A stretch of 64,000 nt of DNA from Skeletonema tropicum (Eukaryota > Bacillariophyta > Thalassiosirophyceae > Thalassiosirales > Thalassiosiraceae), in the NCBI GenBank assembly GCA_037178625.1, contig CM074149.1:558001-622000 (forward strand), in the 5' to 3' direction. Positions 21,246 to 34,070 of this stretch are shown piece by piece (the first letter of the stretch is position 1; each line of letters opens with the position of its first letter). The translations under genes were made by a program, and so were the position numbers. The notes beneath the pieces were generated by a model that ran no database searches, was not told where the DNA came from, and saw only the letters and a program-made list of their open reading frames with translations.

Positions 21246-23184
21246 GATTATTGTGAAGTGTTTGTATAGTATGTTGTGGTGGACGTTGGTTTGAGGGGGA
21301 GAGGACTGTGAGATGTGTGTAACTAAGTATATATTATAGTTGTTAGATATTCCAAGGGTGTGTGGATGTTGTCTGTGAAGGAGGAATTCTATCATCAATA
21401 TTTCTCAAAATGAAAGTGTCATCGTGGCAACGCACGGATCATCATTCAATTCATTCAGCTTGCAGCTCATAGCATACTTCTCTCTACCAGAGCGTGATTG
21501 ATGAATGTCTTCCTTCGTTCTCTTTGTAGTCTTGAGGAGTTTGGATTAGTAGAAGCGACACTGGGGGGCTGGGCTGTCCTGTGGCAAATCAAGCTGACGC
21601 TCGGATTGCGCCCGCATGTGCACCTTCCATCATGTCCATTCCATCCCGGGAGTTGAGTGTTGGTTGGTGGAACTGGGGGTTTTAGACTGAAAAGTGTCTC
21701 ATTGAGTCTCGGTCGCAACAAGGTGGTTGAGTTGCGATGGCTATGTAATTTTCTTGTGAGAACGAATGGAGAAGGAGGGAGATTGTCATACATATATACA
21801 TTTTGGAGCTTGAGAAAATGTCATTGTGACACTATGGGTCAGCAGTTAGTTAGTTATATAGTTTGGGCATTCTTCGTTGACCGATGCCAGTGACAATGAC
21901 CAATGACTTGCGTCATTTTTTACACTCACTCTCTCTCTAGTACACTTTGTCCGCTCCTCACAATAAGTATGCTTGAAAACCAGATGCAGATGAATGGGCG
22001 GGGAGCATGGAAGTGGAAGCCAAGCCACAGTGCCAGTGCCAGAGAGCGAGGGTCATTCCCATGGAACGAGGTGCAGGTACAGCGGTCATTTTTACATTCA
22101 CTCTCTCTACTTACTTTGTACTCACTAGTACACACTTTGTCCGCTCCTCAGTACGTAAGTAAGTATGCTTGAAAACCAGATGAATATATATAGGGAGTGG
22201 GGAGCGAAGAGAAGCCAAGCCACAGTGCCAGAAAGGGTCATTCATGTAAAAAACGAGAGGTCCACCTTACTTCACGAACTTGTTCTCTTTTCCTCTCCTT
22301 CACCACCCCAAAAGATCAAGAATGACTCTGCCTGATGGCTGGCTCTCTGAGACCTGAATCGGAAGAATCATTTTTTTTGCCAATATTCCACGCACGAAAA
22401 CCAGATGAATGGGCGGGGGAGAACCAAAACAGTCATTGTATGTGCCAACTGGAAGAAGTTCCTCAGCCCCTCAAGAACTATATAGAACAACTAGAGATAG
22501 AGCGACAATGAAATGCACAGATCGAATAGATAGAAAATGTAAAATGAGCATTAATTAATGGGCCTCTCTTTAGAGAGATTTCAGACGTATATAGTAGTAG
22601 CATGTGAGCCAAAAGCTGCTACTTGCTTTCGCAGGCTAGAGCTTTAGCTTGGTTATATCTGATATGTTGCTATGGCTCGTCTAAGTTTATGGCTTGGCTC
22701 GGCTTGGGCAGGGCTAAGCAACCAGAGCAGAACCAGAGAATATATATAGGTAGCTGAAACTGTCAGACGTACTTAAAATTTCTGTTACATAGCTGTAACT
22801 GTAACTGCCTATATACCTGTCCTGATCTGATCCCGAGCACTATTCTCTCTTGTCTGTATGCAAATTGATGGCACATCTGTCAGCAAATTTTTAAAGTTCT
22901 GCAAGTCAGAACAAACGTTCCAAGCGGTCATCGTCACCGTCACCGTCACCGTCATCGTCATTTCGATCCAGCGGGGTCATAAGGGCCTTCCTAATCCTAA
23001 GTATTGTTATTGTGAAGAGGGAGGATACCATCTCATATGAAGAGATACCGTCTCGATTCTGAAGAGAACGTGTCGAATGACTTGCAATGGTTTCCGTCAA
23101 TAGCAATTCCAATGTTGATGAGTGTCCAACTCCGCGGATGGATCACGGGTGGCACCCTTCCTTTTACGAACTTCTCTAGAGCTG
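21246..23184. repeat. Gene-free stretch with a duplicated 140-bp segment
   Basis: No gene seen. About 21920-22060 and 22090-22232 are related direct copies (TTTGTCCGCTCCTCA, AGTATGCTTGAAAACCAGATG, GAAGCCAAGCCACAGTGCCAG). A third partial copy is near 22392 (GAAAACCAGATGAATGGGCGG). A (CACCGT)n-like microsatellite lies at about 22930-22962. Confidence 0.6.
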
Positions 23185-25147
23185 AGCGAACGATATGTCA
23201 CGTCAGGTACTGATTCGATAGACATACCGATGGCCAAAATGTCTCCTTTTAATCCTAATGACCTCGTTTTTGAGGCATCAATCGGTTCTATCTCTATCCA
23301 TCAAACTTCTTTCTCATCTCCATCCATGTCACCGTTCGTTGCTGGAATATTGTGTGTGTTATCAAATCGCTCATTTTTAGACGATAACAATACATAACAG
23401 AGGGCTACTACTCATAAACGACTCAGTTGTTGTGCTGCGTCATATAGCTATTCCTACAAACGATCATGTTCTATTCTCTTGGTAACAACGAACGCTGTCA
23501 ATCCATTGATGCGATGGATCTCAGCCTGTCAGCAATTGGTCATGTCGATTTTGGTCTTATTAGCAACCAGGTCAACAACAGCCAAAGCATTAGAGAGCAA
23601 TACACCCTCTATCAACAGCATTCGAATGCTTCCACCGCATCATCATGTCCATCATCGTGTGAATCAGTGTCTTCGTCGTCTTCTTCCTCCTCCACGTCGT
23701 CTTCGTCCCATCTAACTCATGACGTTCGACATCGCCGAGAGTCATTGTCATTGAGAAAGAAGCAGACGTGCGGCCGTCCATCCAAAATGGCCAGCGCAGC
23801 AGCTGCAGCTGACGATTCTCCCATAAAGGAGCTCAATCAGTCCATCGAGAATTTGAATCTCAGCATAACACTTGGGCATTTGGATACCTGCATGAACCTC
23901 AGCGACATCGAAGAAGAAAGCGCCAAAGACAAAGAGGGCAATCTTGTAAAGCCATTTCATGACACCCTCAAGCACCAGCCTACTGCTTCCACGTCATGCC
24001 CATCAGACAGCTCGGTCTCCTCTGCCTCCTCTTCGTCCTCAACTTACACCTATGCCGTCCAAGATGGAGCACAGCAGCAGCCGCTAAACTTCTACCCCGT
24101 CACATGTGGCCGTCTATCCAACATCCTCAACGATTACATCATCCTACCCACCATTCTAGGCACCGGGTGCTACGGCGTCGTCCGAGAATGCGTCCACATT
24201 CGAACCAACAGATTATTCGCTGTCAAATCCATCGAAAAGGCCAAAGTGACAAGTCTTCATCATCTCCGTAGGGAGATTGACCTACTTGCATCTGTCCAAC
24301 ACCCGTCCATCATACGATTGATTGACTGCTACGAGGATGCACACCATGTTCACATTGTCACGGAAAAGTGCTCTGGTGAACTGTTTGATAGAATCGAGCA
24401 GTGTTTCAACAACAATCGCCAAGGATGCTTCAATGAACGGTCATCGGCACGTATCATCAAGTCACTCCTGGAGGCAGTGGCATATTTGCATGCCAGTGGG
24501 ATTATCCACCGAGATGTCAAGCCCGAGAACATTCTACTTGATGATTCCACCAATGAGGAATCTCCATCCATCAAATTGATTGACTTTGGTCTAGCTAGAA
24601 GACATCGTCACGGAATCGATAGGAATCTATCCCAATTCCGTGGCACTATTTACTACATGTCCCCCGAGCTTCTCAAGTGCGATTACTCCTCTCCAACAGA
24701 TGTTTGGTCCATTGGAGTTATAGCCTACATGTTACTAACCGGTTATCCTCCCTTCAATGGAGATACCGATCCTGAGATATATGCCTCCATTGCCGAGGGG
24801 AATGTGGAATTTCCTTCGTTCATGGGATGGTCCAACAAGTCTTTGCAGTGTATAGATTTCATCAAGAGTTTGTTAACTAAGGATCCACGGGAAAGGTTTA
24901 CGGCGCAAGAGGCGTTGTTGCATCCGTGGATTGTTGGAATGACTGACTTTGATGTCTCGATGATTGGATGATTGGCTTGCAAGATGAACGTTGGAGAGGA
25001 ATCTAGTGTGCTTTCGGAAATTACTATTGCCAGGCGGATTGTGCGTTTTGAAGACGATCGTTTATGACCAAGCCAATATGTAGTTGTATCGATACCTCTC
25101 TAGACCTAGCAGTAAAACGTTAATAGACCACAAGTACAGCAAATCAA
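23185..25147. repeat. Large inverted repeat, right arm (kinase gene B)
   Basis: Inverted partner of 15368-17317. The distal edge continues as AGCAAATCAACCTTGCTC. Its complement, GAGCAAGGTT followed by GATTTGCT, looks like the unoccupied version of the site that carries the retroelement next to arm A. Confidence 0.85.
23466..24971 (+). CDS. CAMK-like Ser/Thr protein kinase, copy B (501 aa)
   Basis: The start is the ATG at 23466 ([19 protein letters not shown]). Glycine loop at residues 232-239 (GTGCYGVV), catalytic Lys254, HRD Asp350, DFG Asp373, then [13 protein letters not shown] and [19 protein letters not shown]. All catalytic residues are present. Differences from copy A are mostly single substitutions in the Ser-rich N terminus plus small compensating indels, so both genes keep 501 codons. 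That suggests selection for an intact protein in both. The duplicated 5' flank means both copies probably share control elements. No calcium-binding or membrane segment is seen. Confidence 0.9.
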   Translation: MFYSLGNNERCQSIDAMDLSLSAIGHVDFGLISNQVNNSQSIREQYTLYQQHSNASTASSCPSSCESVSSSSSSSSTSSSSHLTHDVRHRRESLSLRKKQTCGRPSKMASAAAAADDSPIKELNQSIENLNLSITLGHLDTCMNLSDIEEESAKDKEGNLVKPFHDTLKHQPTASTSCPSDSSVSSASSSSSTYTYAVQDGAQQQPLNFYPVTCGRLSNILNDYIILPTILGTGCYGVVRECVHIRTNRLFAVKSIEKAKVTSLHHLRREIDLLASVQHPSIIRLIDCYEDAHHVHIVTEKCSGELFDRIEQCFNNNRQGCFNERSSARIIKSLLEAVAYLHASGIIHRDVKPENILLDDSTNEESPSIKLIDFGLARRHRHGIDRNLSQFRGTIYYMSPELLKCDYSSPTDVWSIGVIAYMLLTGYPPFNGDTDPEIYASIAEGNVEFPSFMGWSNKSLQCIDFIKSLLTKDPRERFTAQEALLHPWIVGMTDFDVSMIG

Positions 25148-26322
25148 CCTTGCTCTCACACTTTTTACTCTGAGACCCCTGAGATTCGCTAGCTTTATTT
25201 GGCCACAACAAAGTCTTTCAGTCCGGGTCAGATTGCCCATTTTCTCAAGAGTCAAACAGCCCGAGGTTAGTGTACCAAATTCCTACAAACATAGGATGGC
25301 CCTTTCTCACATAACTCGTAACATTTCTCCTGGTAAATGCCCCCGCCCGGCGCGCTGCCCAAAAGCGGCACTCACTCCTTCATCGGAAGCGGCATTCCAC
25401 CACCGGAAGCGGCAGATACGTCACCAAAGTCTGCATACAGGTACAGGTTGGAAGCAGCTGGTAGATAGTAAGTAGCAGATAACCCTTTACTTAGATTTTC
25501 AAGGGTGAGATTTCTTGCAAACCGGCACTCTCTGGCTATTTGCTCCAGTCGGGACTTCCGTAAATACATCTAAATAATGAGAGGAGCTAAGTCGTTCGTT
25601 CTGTCGTTCGTTCTGTCGTTCTGTCGTTCTGTCGGTCGTTCGGTCGGTAGTTCTGTCGTTCTGTCCGGGCCCTTTGGCGTGTCCTTTGGCCTTCACGGGC
25701 ATTTTCGATCGACTCTTTCTTTGATTGGCTTGATTTGACCCCTTGCCCCCCCCGTTTTTAGAATTTTCGATTGACTCTTTCTTTGATTGGCTTAGATTTG
25801 ATTGTTCAGGGGGGGGTATTAAACCTCTTCATAGATAATCCCTCTCACATAAATCAATATTCTCCCAACCGTGTCTCAGTAATCACTACACAGCATTCGT
25901 AGAAGGCAATGTACAACCTTTATTACATAATTATTAAAGTGTTACATAACGTACTATTTGAATACATATTAATTATTAAAGTGTTACATAACGTACTATT
26001 TGAATACTGCTATGTATATAAGTAGACACAATCAATATCGTAGTAGATAGCCGGTGCCTCCTCTCTTATTTAGAAAACCCGCGCAGCGGCTAGACGAGCG
26101 TCGGCGAGGCTAGTAGTATTGTACAGTAGGGTTCAAACGTGCAGAGATCACCGCGCAACGCTCAAGATTCATGCTACATGCTACCAGCTACCACATCTGT
26201 GTAATAATTCGCTATGCATTTTGTATAATGTACTGATGCATCGAGTATTCGCGAGGGAATGCCTGAACATGCACTGCACTTAACAGCTACTTATCCTTAT
26301 TCTTTTGTGTTGTCCCGATCCG
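25148..26322. repeat. Gene-free repeat-rich stretch
   Basis: It holds a (GTTCTGTC)n-like microsatellite at about 25588-25672. A direct repeat at about 25696-25800 shares TCGA[TC]TGACTCTTTCTTTG. A perfect tandem duplication of about 43 bp lies at about 25933-26007 (unit containing TTATTAAAGTGTTACATAAC). Two homopolymer C/G runs flank the second repeat (about 25748 and 25810). No gene seen. Confidence 0.65.
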
Positions 26323-26695
26323 ATGTCTAATGAAAGTAATATAAAGGGAAGTGCTTTTGACCTGAGCATACCACTCTCAGAGTGGATTTCCTTCAAGACG
26401 AAAATATTCGGTACACAGCAGCCTTCCGGTGGGGGGGGGAAATCCCGATGATTACATACTTTCAGCTCTGCAGATTGCCGCCTCACTTGCGGATCAGATT
26501 TGTAAAGCCGAAGGAAAAGATAGTGGTCAATCGCTTATTATGCCTACGCCGGGCACGCAAGATTGGATAGATCGAATTGTAGTCACGGCAAATGGTGACG
26601 CCAGCAATAATATTCGAGCAGAAATATTACCGTCTTCGTGTTCCGCTACGACGGTTAATATTGATTCAACACAAGCAAGGAATAATGGAATATAA
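26323..26695 (+). pseudogene. Small unknown ORF interrupted at a poly-G run
   Basis: The ATG at 26323 opens MSNESNIKGSAFDLSIPL, then SEWISFKTKIFGTQQPSGGG. This frame stops soon after a run of about nine G near 26431-26439. Moving one base, the sequence continues smoothly as NPDDYILSALQIAASLADQI, then GTQDWIDRIVVTANGD, to the stop at 26693-26695. Both halves look protein-like and meet exactly at the homopolymer, so a one-base length error or mutation there would restore a ~124-aa protein. I recognise no family. Confidence 0.4.
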
Positions 26696-28524
26696 ACTGG
26701 GTACCCTGCATGCCTGGACATTCTGTATGTGTGTATGTAATGCAGTGTGGCCCTCGGGGCCTTGTCCCATTGGAAGTGTTCAGGTCAGATAATTTTAAAT
26801 GACTATGTCCTACAATAAAATTGCTCTGCAAATAATTTTCAATGTGGAGTTGTTATGTTATGATATTTTTTTGACCAGGTCAAATTTTTTTCTGATTGAC
26901 CCGCCACTGTCCTGGAAATTTTTAATTTTGGGTGTGCGTGTTATGTGTGTCATCAGGTGGATAGGCAGTGCTCTAGTGCTAGTTAGCTGAAAGCTGTCAC
27001 ATTTATGTTCAGATACGTGTCTGAGATCTCAGACAGGTATCTTTTTCATTGGTCAATTAAAAGCACGCTTCAAAGCACGGGCAGAAGACAAAAGATTGCA
27101 ACACTAAAAAAGTCCTATTTTTACAATTACTTGTCTCTACCAGGTAGTGGGACTGCTCTTTTGGTAGAAGGTTGAAGGTTGAAGTTCGAACAGTTCTCAT
27201 TCCATCTACCACAAAACACAATGGCGAAGGAGCGAGCGCGCACAAAAGACAAAAGATCTTTTTTGCCTGGCTGGGCTGGGAAATTGCAAATTGCACAACT
27301 TTTCTCCTCCGGCCTCAGGCCCCGCTGCCGATCAAAAGATCGCGTGGTTGCACTCAATGATGTTCTTCGGCCGGCCACATCTTGCTGCTGACATAAACGA
27401 ACAACAAGCAGCATGCCCACCTTGAACGCCATGTATTAGCCTCGCCAGTGATATGCACACGGCCGCACAAATCTTGCCATCTGCTGCGGCAATCTACTCG
27501 ATCAGCGCATAAAAAGATCTTTTTTACCTTCTCGGCACATCGCACAACATCGACATCGTCGATTCAGCCGGGTCGAGAGTAAGACAACATAATTGTGACA
27601 ATATAGGACGCAGCAGCTGGGACAACGATATGCGACAACACCACAACAAATAAACCTTCTCATGGCAGTGGCAAACCTCTAACAATCTATTCGCTGCTGT
27701 GTGCAAGCATCATGCAATCGACCACATAATCTTTCCGGGTAAGGAAAAATAAAAAGATATCTCCGTACATGATCGCGATACTGATAGAATAATTGGCACT
27801 TCCAACCGTATTCAGCAATTCAACAATAATCTTGTCACTTTTGTGTCGTACTGATGGCTCAAACAATCAAATGAGACGGGGGTATCCGCATCCACATTAC
27901 GCTCCCACGCCGAATCAAAGTCCTCCTTTGAATGCTACAGATGCCGATGCTAGTGCCGGCCAAGAGGATGGAACTGGAATGGGAAGCTCGCAGCGGGATA
28001 GAGGCAAACAAACATCACAGATGTGCACACAACATCATGATATCTATGCACTTCCATACACGAAATAAAAACAAGCAACAAATGCAGCAGACAACTGATA
28101 CATATCAGCGACACACGTCTGAAATAGAACGTGAGTCAAAACTTAGCTTGCTTCGATCACTCCTCTGACTGCAGCGGATCGGCCTGGTCTTGTTGCGTGT
28201 AATTTTCTAAGTTATTATTAATTGATGAATGTTGACAACAAACCTTCGGCATATATATGATAGCACTGGTGAGTTTTTTGGGGGTAAGCGGGCATGCCCG
28301 CTGTTTATTTTTTTCCCCTGGTCAAAAATTTATCACAACATGCTCTACTGGCTTCGATGGTATCAGTTTTGCCGACAACTGGTAAAGATGTCACTGAACT
28401 GAAATGATCCACAAAACACAGCAACCAGACCGCTATGGTCATGTTCTCATGCCCGAAGAGATAAGTGCTCTACAATCATGGGAACCTAACAATCAACAAA
28501 GGTCCAGGGTAATAAAGGAATCAG
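26696..28524. other. Intergenic, little recognisable
   Basis: Several short ORFs; none is convincing. About 27866-28068 could encode MRRGYPHPHYAPTPNQ with a polar continuation but lacks any known motif. GC-rich clusters near 27230-27400 may be decayed repeats. Confidence 0.35.
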
Positions 28525-29114
28525 ATGTCTGATGGAGACACAAAACACAAGCAGGTCCAGAAAGGTAAGTGCAGATTCATTCAACCAAGCCAATCAACAA
28601 CTGATTTTATTCAAAGCCAGCAGCAACTGAGCGGGAAGATCCTGCCACCCTTTCTCTTTAAACTGAATGTCATTACTTGTTCAATCTCTCCTTCTCACCC
28701 TCCCACTCTCACTCTCTCCTTCTCACATTCACATACGTAGGTGACACCAATGGGATCAGACACGAAGCCATCCGGCCCAACTACGACAGCAACAGCAACA
28801 ACACACTTAACACCTTCCTTCAGCTGGGTGATGTCATCGAATAGAAGAGCGGCGATTTATGTGAAGCAGTGATCAAACGGCAGAGGTGGGTAGAACACCT
28901 TCACAAGAGAGCCGAGCATACAGCACAAACATGCAACGAAGAAATGGTAGACAAAATCCTCAACACAACATACAAGACTGCCATGGAAGATAATCTCATT
29001 CCAGATAGGGAGGAACCCATGAAAAGAATTGGCACCATGATCAAATTCCCTAACAGCACGTGGTCGGAGAAGAAGTCAGATTGGGAACTACCCAAAAATT
29101 ACTTCGATGGGTAA
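28525..29114 (+). pseudogene. Spliced unknown gene fragment with a premature TAG
   Basis: The ATG at 28525 begins a 40-nt exon (MSDGDTKHKQVQK) ending AAAG before GTAAGT. An acceptor CATACGTAG at 28731-28740 joins it in phase to GDTNGIRHEAIRPNYD, then NTFLQLGDVIE. An in-frame TAG follows at 28842-28844. Beyond it the same frame stays open and protein-like to 29114 (KRQRWVEHLHKRAEHT, EEMVDKILNTTYKTAMEDN, WSEKKSDWELPKNYFDG). The final GATGGGTAAG could itself be a splice donor. No family recognised. The clean splice and long shared frame argue for a former gene with one stop mutation. Confidence 0.4.
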
Positions 29115-29531
29115 GACTATTGAGCTGTACCAGTATGAGTATGCAATGTTGGTTGATAAAATTTTACCGGGGGGAAAATATTATTCTTTCTTGTAAATGA
29201 CACCCGTTTCTTATAAGCAAGAAACCACTTGGCTAGAACGATGTCCATAATCAGAAAAAAATTGGTATCCTGTTTACAAGATTAGGAGGATACTGACTTC
29301 CTACCAAGCAGTATCCCATAGCTGCCAGTATGCTCTACTGTGGGAATTAAAAGCCCTACGTGTGGGACCAGAATTATTTCTCCCTAAATCCTTAAATACT
29401 AATTCCTACGTGTTTCCCTGTAGAAATGGCTTGGGTCAATTTGGGTCAAATGACTTACAGGGTAAGGAGGGCACCTCCGTGGCCCGGCCAGATTTGCTAC
29501 GCTACACCGACCTGGGGCCCCGAGGGCCAGA

Positions 29532-32500
29532 TTATATTCACTCGGGCTTGTCTTTTATGAACTATTCTCAAGGGGGGAACGCCCTCAAATTCAAACTGGG
29601 GCGACGAATGAATTGCTCTTAGAGGGCTTGGATCCACTCCCCATTGATCAAGGTGACGGAACCATTGATCTAGAGGACTTCAGTGTTGATCTTAATAATG
29701 GCGGTGATCATCTCGAAATTGATGATCTTAATAACGTAGGGAAGTATGTGATTTCAAACAAAGGGATCTTTCTTTCTGGAAAGTTCGATCAACTGCAACA
29801 GGGCAAACCATTCAGTGCATTGGCGTCGGCTTTCAACCACTTTTGCGATTATCTGGTACGCGATCGTTCAGTGAAGCAGAAATTGGCCCATCAGGTGGTT
29901 CGCACGCTTGGAGGGGATGCATATTACTTGTCCAAGCTTATACCCACGTTGGCAATCATTCTAGGTCTCGAAGGAATTGGCTGTGATCATGATGATGGCA
30001 ACGTCAACGCCCAGAAGCGACTTCAAATGCTGTTATGTCAATTTGTGCAAGTGATATCCAATTCATTCGATGCTCCTGTAACTTTATTCCTCGATGACTT
30101 GCAGTGGGCAGATCCAGCATCTATCGCAGCTGTGAACCAACTCTTACTTGGCGGTGGCTTCAACTCGCAGAATCAGAATGTACATTTTTTCTTCTTAGGG
30201 TGTTTCCGGAAAGGAGAGGTTGACAGCGCAGTAAACGATGACGTGATTCCATCAACACACGTCAAACTTGATTCTATTGACGAAGAGACATTGGGAGCGA
30301 TGGTCTCAGAAACGTTGTGCCTATCGCCGCGTCTGACGCGGACTTTATCGAGTATAATATACCACAAGACGAAGGGGAATCCACTTTTCGTCACTCGATT
30401 GATGATCTCGCTGAGCAAGGATGGTCTACTACGTCCAAGCTTGCGACGGCGACGGTGGGAGTGGGACGAAGAGAAGATCTTGTGTCAGAAGCTTTCCGAC
30501 GATGTGGCCGAGTTCCTATTGCATACGATTCAAGCGTTGCCCATTGATGTGAAATCAACACTGAGCATTTTGTCTTGTTTTGGGTCATCGGTGAACTGTG
30601 CCTTCGTCAAGACACTTGAGAGGGTTCTCCACAAAAACTTGCGTGACGGCATAGAGACAGCTGTCGCCGAAGGATTTCTCGACGAGATTGACGATCAATA
30701 TCGTTTCAGTCATGACCGCATCCAAGAGGCTTCTTACAACATGATGAATTACCTTGATCGGTGCCGCTTTCATTTCAGCTATGGTATAGCTCTAGCTTCG
30801 AAGGACGATGAAGAGGACGGCTTTCTTTTCACTGCTGTAACCCAACTCAATTTAGCGGGTCCTGAAGCTGTTGAAGGTGAAAGGCAATATGCCATTGTTG
30901 CAAACCTCAATCTCAGGGCCGGGAAGAAGGCAATGGAGATGTCCGATTTTGAAGCAGCTTACTCGTACTTTGATAACGGGATAACGTTTCTGCGGAAGAA
31001 GCACTGGGAGGAGGACTACACGTTGAGCTTAGAGTTGTTTAACTTGGCTGCAAACTGTGCCTTCGCTAATGGCGATACCATCAGCTTGAAACTTCTATCT
31101 CAACAAGTTATGAAAAAGGCTCAGTCATTTGAGGACACACTCAATGTTACATATTTCGTCGTATGTTCTCTAGAAGGGCAACCAGTAGCAATTGAAAAGG
31201 GGCTTGATATTTTGTTGAAGCTGGGTATTGATTTGCGAGGGTGTGGATCGAGTATAGAAGCTTGCGTGAAAGACACAAAGGATCTGATTTCAGCTTACAC
31301 TTATGATGAATTATTGAATAACAGAAGAATGACTGACTCAAAAATGACAATGGCAATGAAATTCCTGAGCAAATTGATGGTAGGAATGGGTGCAACTAAG
31401 CCTGAATCAGCGCCGCATGTGGCGCAACAAATTATTCAACTGTCTGTAGATCATGGCATGAATCCTGTGTCTGCATTAGGGTTTGCGCACTTTGGCTCGT
31501 ATGCAGCAAAGCTTGGCGATATTAGGGGAGGATACAACTACGTGAAACTGGCTTGTTCGTTGCTGGACAAATTAGGATCAAGAGAAAATGCTGGTGAGGT
31601 CATATGTATTCGAACACAAGTCGTATCACACATAGAGCCGCTTCAAGCTACACTGGAAAATCATAATGAGGGATGCGCTGCTGCAATAGCATCTGGTGAT
31701 CTCATCCAGGCAGCTCTCAACTTGTATACAAGTTATTTATCCATTTTCTATGTTGGTGTGAAGTTACAAACCACAAGAGAAAAAGGTGAAGAAGTAATTA
31801 ACTTCATACGTGGGAGATACATGGTGATATTCGTGCTACAAATACAACTCATACAGAATTCTGTACTCAAGTTGATTGGGATTGATGAAGAATTAGAGCA
31901 CAGTTCAGCAGAGGAAGAGAGCATTCTCGCGACAAAGAACGGTAGCGTCAAGATGACACATTTCTTTCAGAAGTCATATATCAGCTTCATGTTTCGATTG
32001 TACGATGATACAAAAGACTACGCAGAGAAGTTCCTAGGTTGCGTCACTAGCAGCGCTTGTGCCAATTTGCTAGTCGTGCAATCTTTCAATGCATTTTATA
32101 TTGGTCTCATTTCATTCTGGGTGGCTAGAAACTCGAGAGACAGAGACAAATGGCACGAAAGAGGCAACAAATCCAAACTAGCATTGAGGAAATGGGCAGA
32201 AACGTCTCAGTGGACATTTGAGAATAAATGGTACTTGTTGGAGGCAGAGGAAGCATTTACAAACAGCAACTTTGATGACGCTAAGATGTACTATGAGAAG
32301 GCTGTATCATCAGCCAAAGCTCACAAGGTAAGATGAAAAAAATGTTTATGCTTTCACATTGGGCCATATCATGGTGTCGTATACTCACTTATTGTTTGGA
32401 ATGTTGTATGTATTGTATTATNNNNNNNNNNNNNNNNNNNNNNNNNNNNNNNNNNNNNNNNNNNNNNNNNNNNNNNNNNNNNNNNNNNNNNNNNNNNNNN

Positions 32501-33251
32501 NNNNNNNNNNNNNNNNNNNNNNNNNNNNNNNNNNNNNNNNNNNNNNNNNNNNNNNNNNNNNNNNNNNNNNNNNNNNNNNNNNNNNNNNNNNNNNNNNNNN
32601 NNNNNNNNNNNNNNNNNNNNNNNNNNNNNNNNNNNNNNNNNNNNNNNNNNNNNNNNNNNNNNNNNNNNNNNNNNNNNNNNNNNNNNNNNNNNNNNNNNNN
32701 NNNNNNNNNNNNNNNNNNNNNNNNNNNNNNNNNNNNNNNNNNNNNNNNNNNNNNNNNNNNNNNNNNNNNNNNNNNNNNNNNNNNNNNNNNNNNNNNNNNN
32801 NNNNNNNNNNNNNNNNNNNNNNNNNNNNNNNNNNNNNNNNNNNNNNNNNNNNNNNNNNNNNNNNNNNNNNNNNNNNNNNNNNNNNNNNNNNNNNNNNNNN
32901 NNNNNNNNNNNNNNNNNNNNNTTAGTTCGTACACGAAGAAGCCTTGTCCTGTGAGTTGGCAGCGTATTTCTACCTCGATATAGGGGAGGTCAACATTGCA
33001 GCTGATTACTGTTTGCTTGCACATGAAAGGTATCAAGAATGGGTGAGTACTTCATTCTTAAATTGATTTCTATTGTTCTTTCAATCAATTGTTCATTTTG
33101 TCTCACATCTTTGTCGACCTCTTCGCAGGGTGCAATTGGGAAGTGTACAAGTTTGTTCAAGTTCTTTGGTAGCATTATGAACGATCGGTTGGGTTCAAGC
33201 TCGGCAATCGCTGCAGGTGTTCAGTCTGATCTAGCTCACCTAAGTACTTGA
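29532..33251 (+). CDS. Kinase/AAA-ATPase (AAA_16-like)/TPR protein, 5' part eroded, assembly gap in an intron
   Basis: Frame opens at 29532 with LYSLGLVFYELFSRGERP, the C-lobe of a protein kinase; the preceding kinase-like residues are in another frame. Then come IFLSGKFDQLQQGKPFSALA, Walker B LFLDDLQWADP, GNPLFVTRLM, YRFSHDRIQEASY and a long helical TPR-like region with CxYYEKAxxxA pattern. Exons end at 32328 (donor GTAAGA), run 32926-33042 (FVHEEALSCELAAYFYLD) and 33129-33251 (GAIGKCTSLFKF, stop). The 500-N gap lies inside the intron 32329-32925, so little coding sequence need be lost. A Walker A (GxxxxGKS), expected just before GIFLSGKFDQ, is not visible. Similar diatom and cyanobacterial proteins are signalling ATPases. 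Possibly non-functional. Confidence 0.65.
32422..32921. other. Assembly gap (500 N)
   Basis: Exactly 500 Ns, so probably a placeholder length. The TTAG after it is a good splice acceptor in phase with the ATPase gene, which puts the gap inside an intron. Translated ORFs crossing it are meaningless. Confidence 0.99.
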
Positions 33252-34070
33252 TGCCTCAGAATAGATTTCAAAGAAGAGAAAGAAGGGTTAGCCACTCGCA
33301 CATCAATTTGTTGGTATTTGGCGAAGCTACTTACCTATCGTGACTTACACCCGAGCAGTCGGACAGTCGGAAGCAGCGTTGTATGGTCCTATCTGTCGCC
33401 ATTGAAAAACTACCAATGCATTTCATGAGAAAAAATGAAATAAACAAGAATCTACTATATTCGAAGATACTTTGGGAAGACTTTCCTTCTTTCGTCACCA
33501 GTTCCTCTTTTTTACTCTCGCCATAACGCCAGATCTATCTCAGTTTGGCTGTTATTTCTTCCGTTTGCACTGTATTCTCAATTTGGCGACTCGTAGAATC
33601 ACATTACAATGATTCCTGCAACGGCTATGATCTCATTATTTCTATTTGGTATTGAAGAGCTTGCGACACAGCTTGCGGAGCCCTTTACAATTTTGCCATT
33701 GTAAGGCTTCTGTGACAAGATTGGAGCAAACTGTTATGAAATTGTTGGCTGGTCTGGCCAGGATTGATAGAGTATCAATATGCTCCAAGGCAAATGCCGA
33801 TCCACAAATTTCAACTGAGAGCGTCTCTCACCTTTCAGGTTAATCTTTTTCGTTCAAATCTTTGGTCTTCTAAACTGCTTTTAATTGAAAGCAATAGCCA
33901 GAACAGGAAATAATAGGAGTAATTATTTGAGTTTCATTATCTACATCATGAGAATGGTCACTTACATACGACAATGAAGACCACTTAGCTTAGTACATTG
34001 TTGGAGAATCAGCCCAAGAATTTCTTACTTACTTAAGTATGGTCGGAAACAGTCTCGGGAAGGGGTCATC
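33252..34070. other. Intergenic, nothing recognised
   Basis: 3' flank of the ATPase gene. No ORF or repeat supported. Confidence 0.4.

Noticed and set aside
25588..25672. Short regularly repeated units that could suggest a CRISPR-like array
   Set aside because: Units are 8 bp and contiguous with no spacers, in a eukaryotic genome: a microsatellite.
32333..33036. ORFs running across the N block
   Set aside because: They exist only because Ns contain no stops; the flanks are intron and exon of the ATPase gene.
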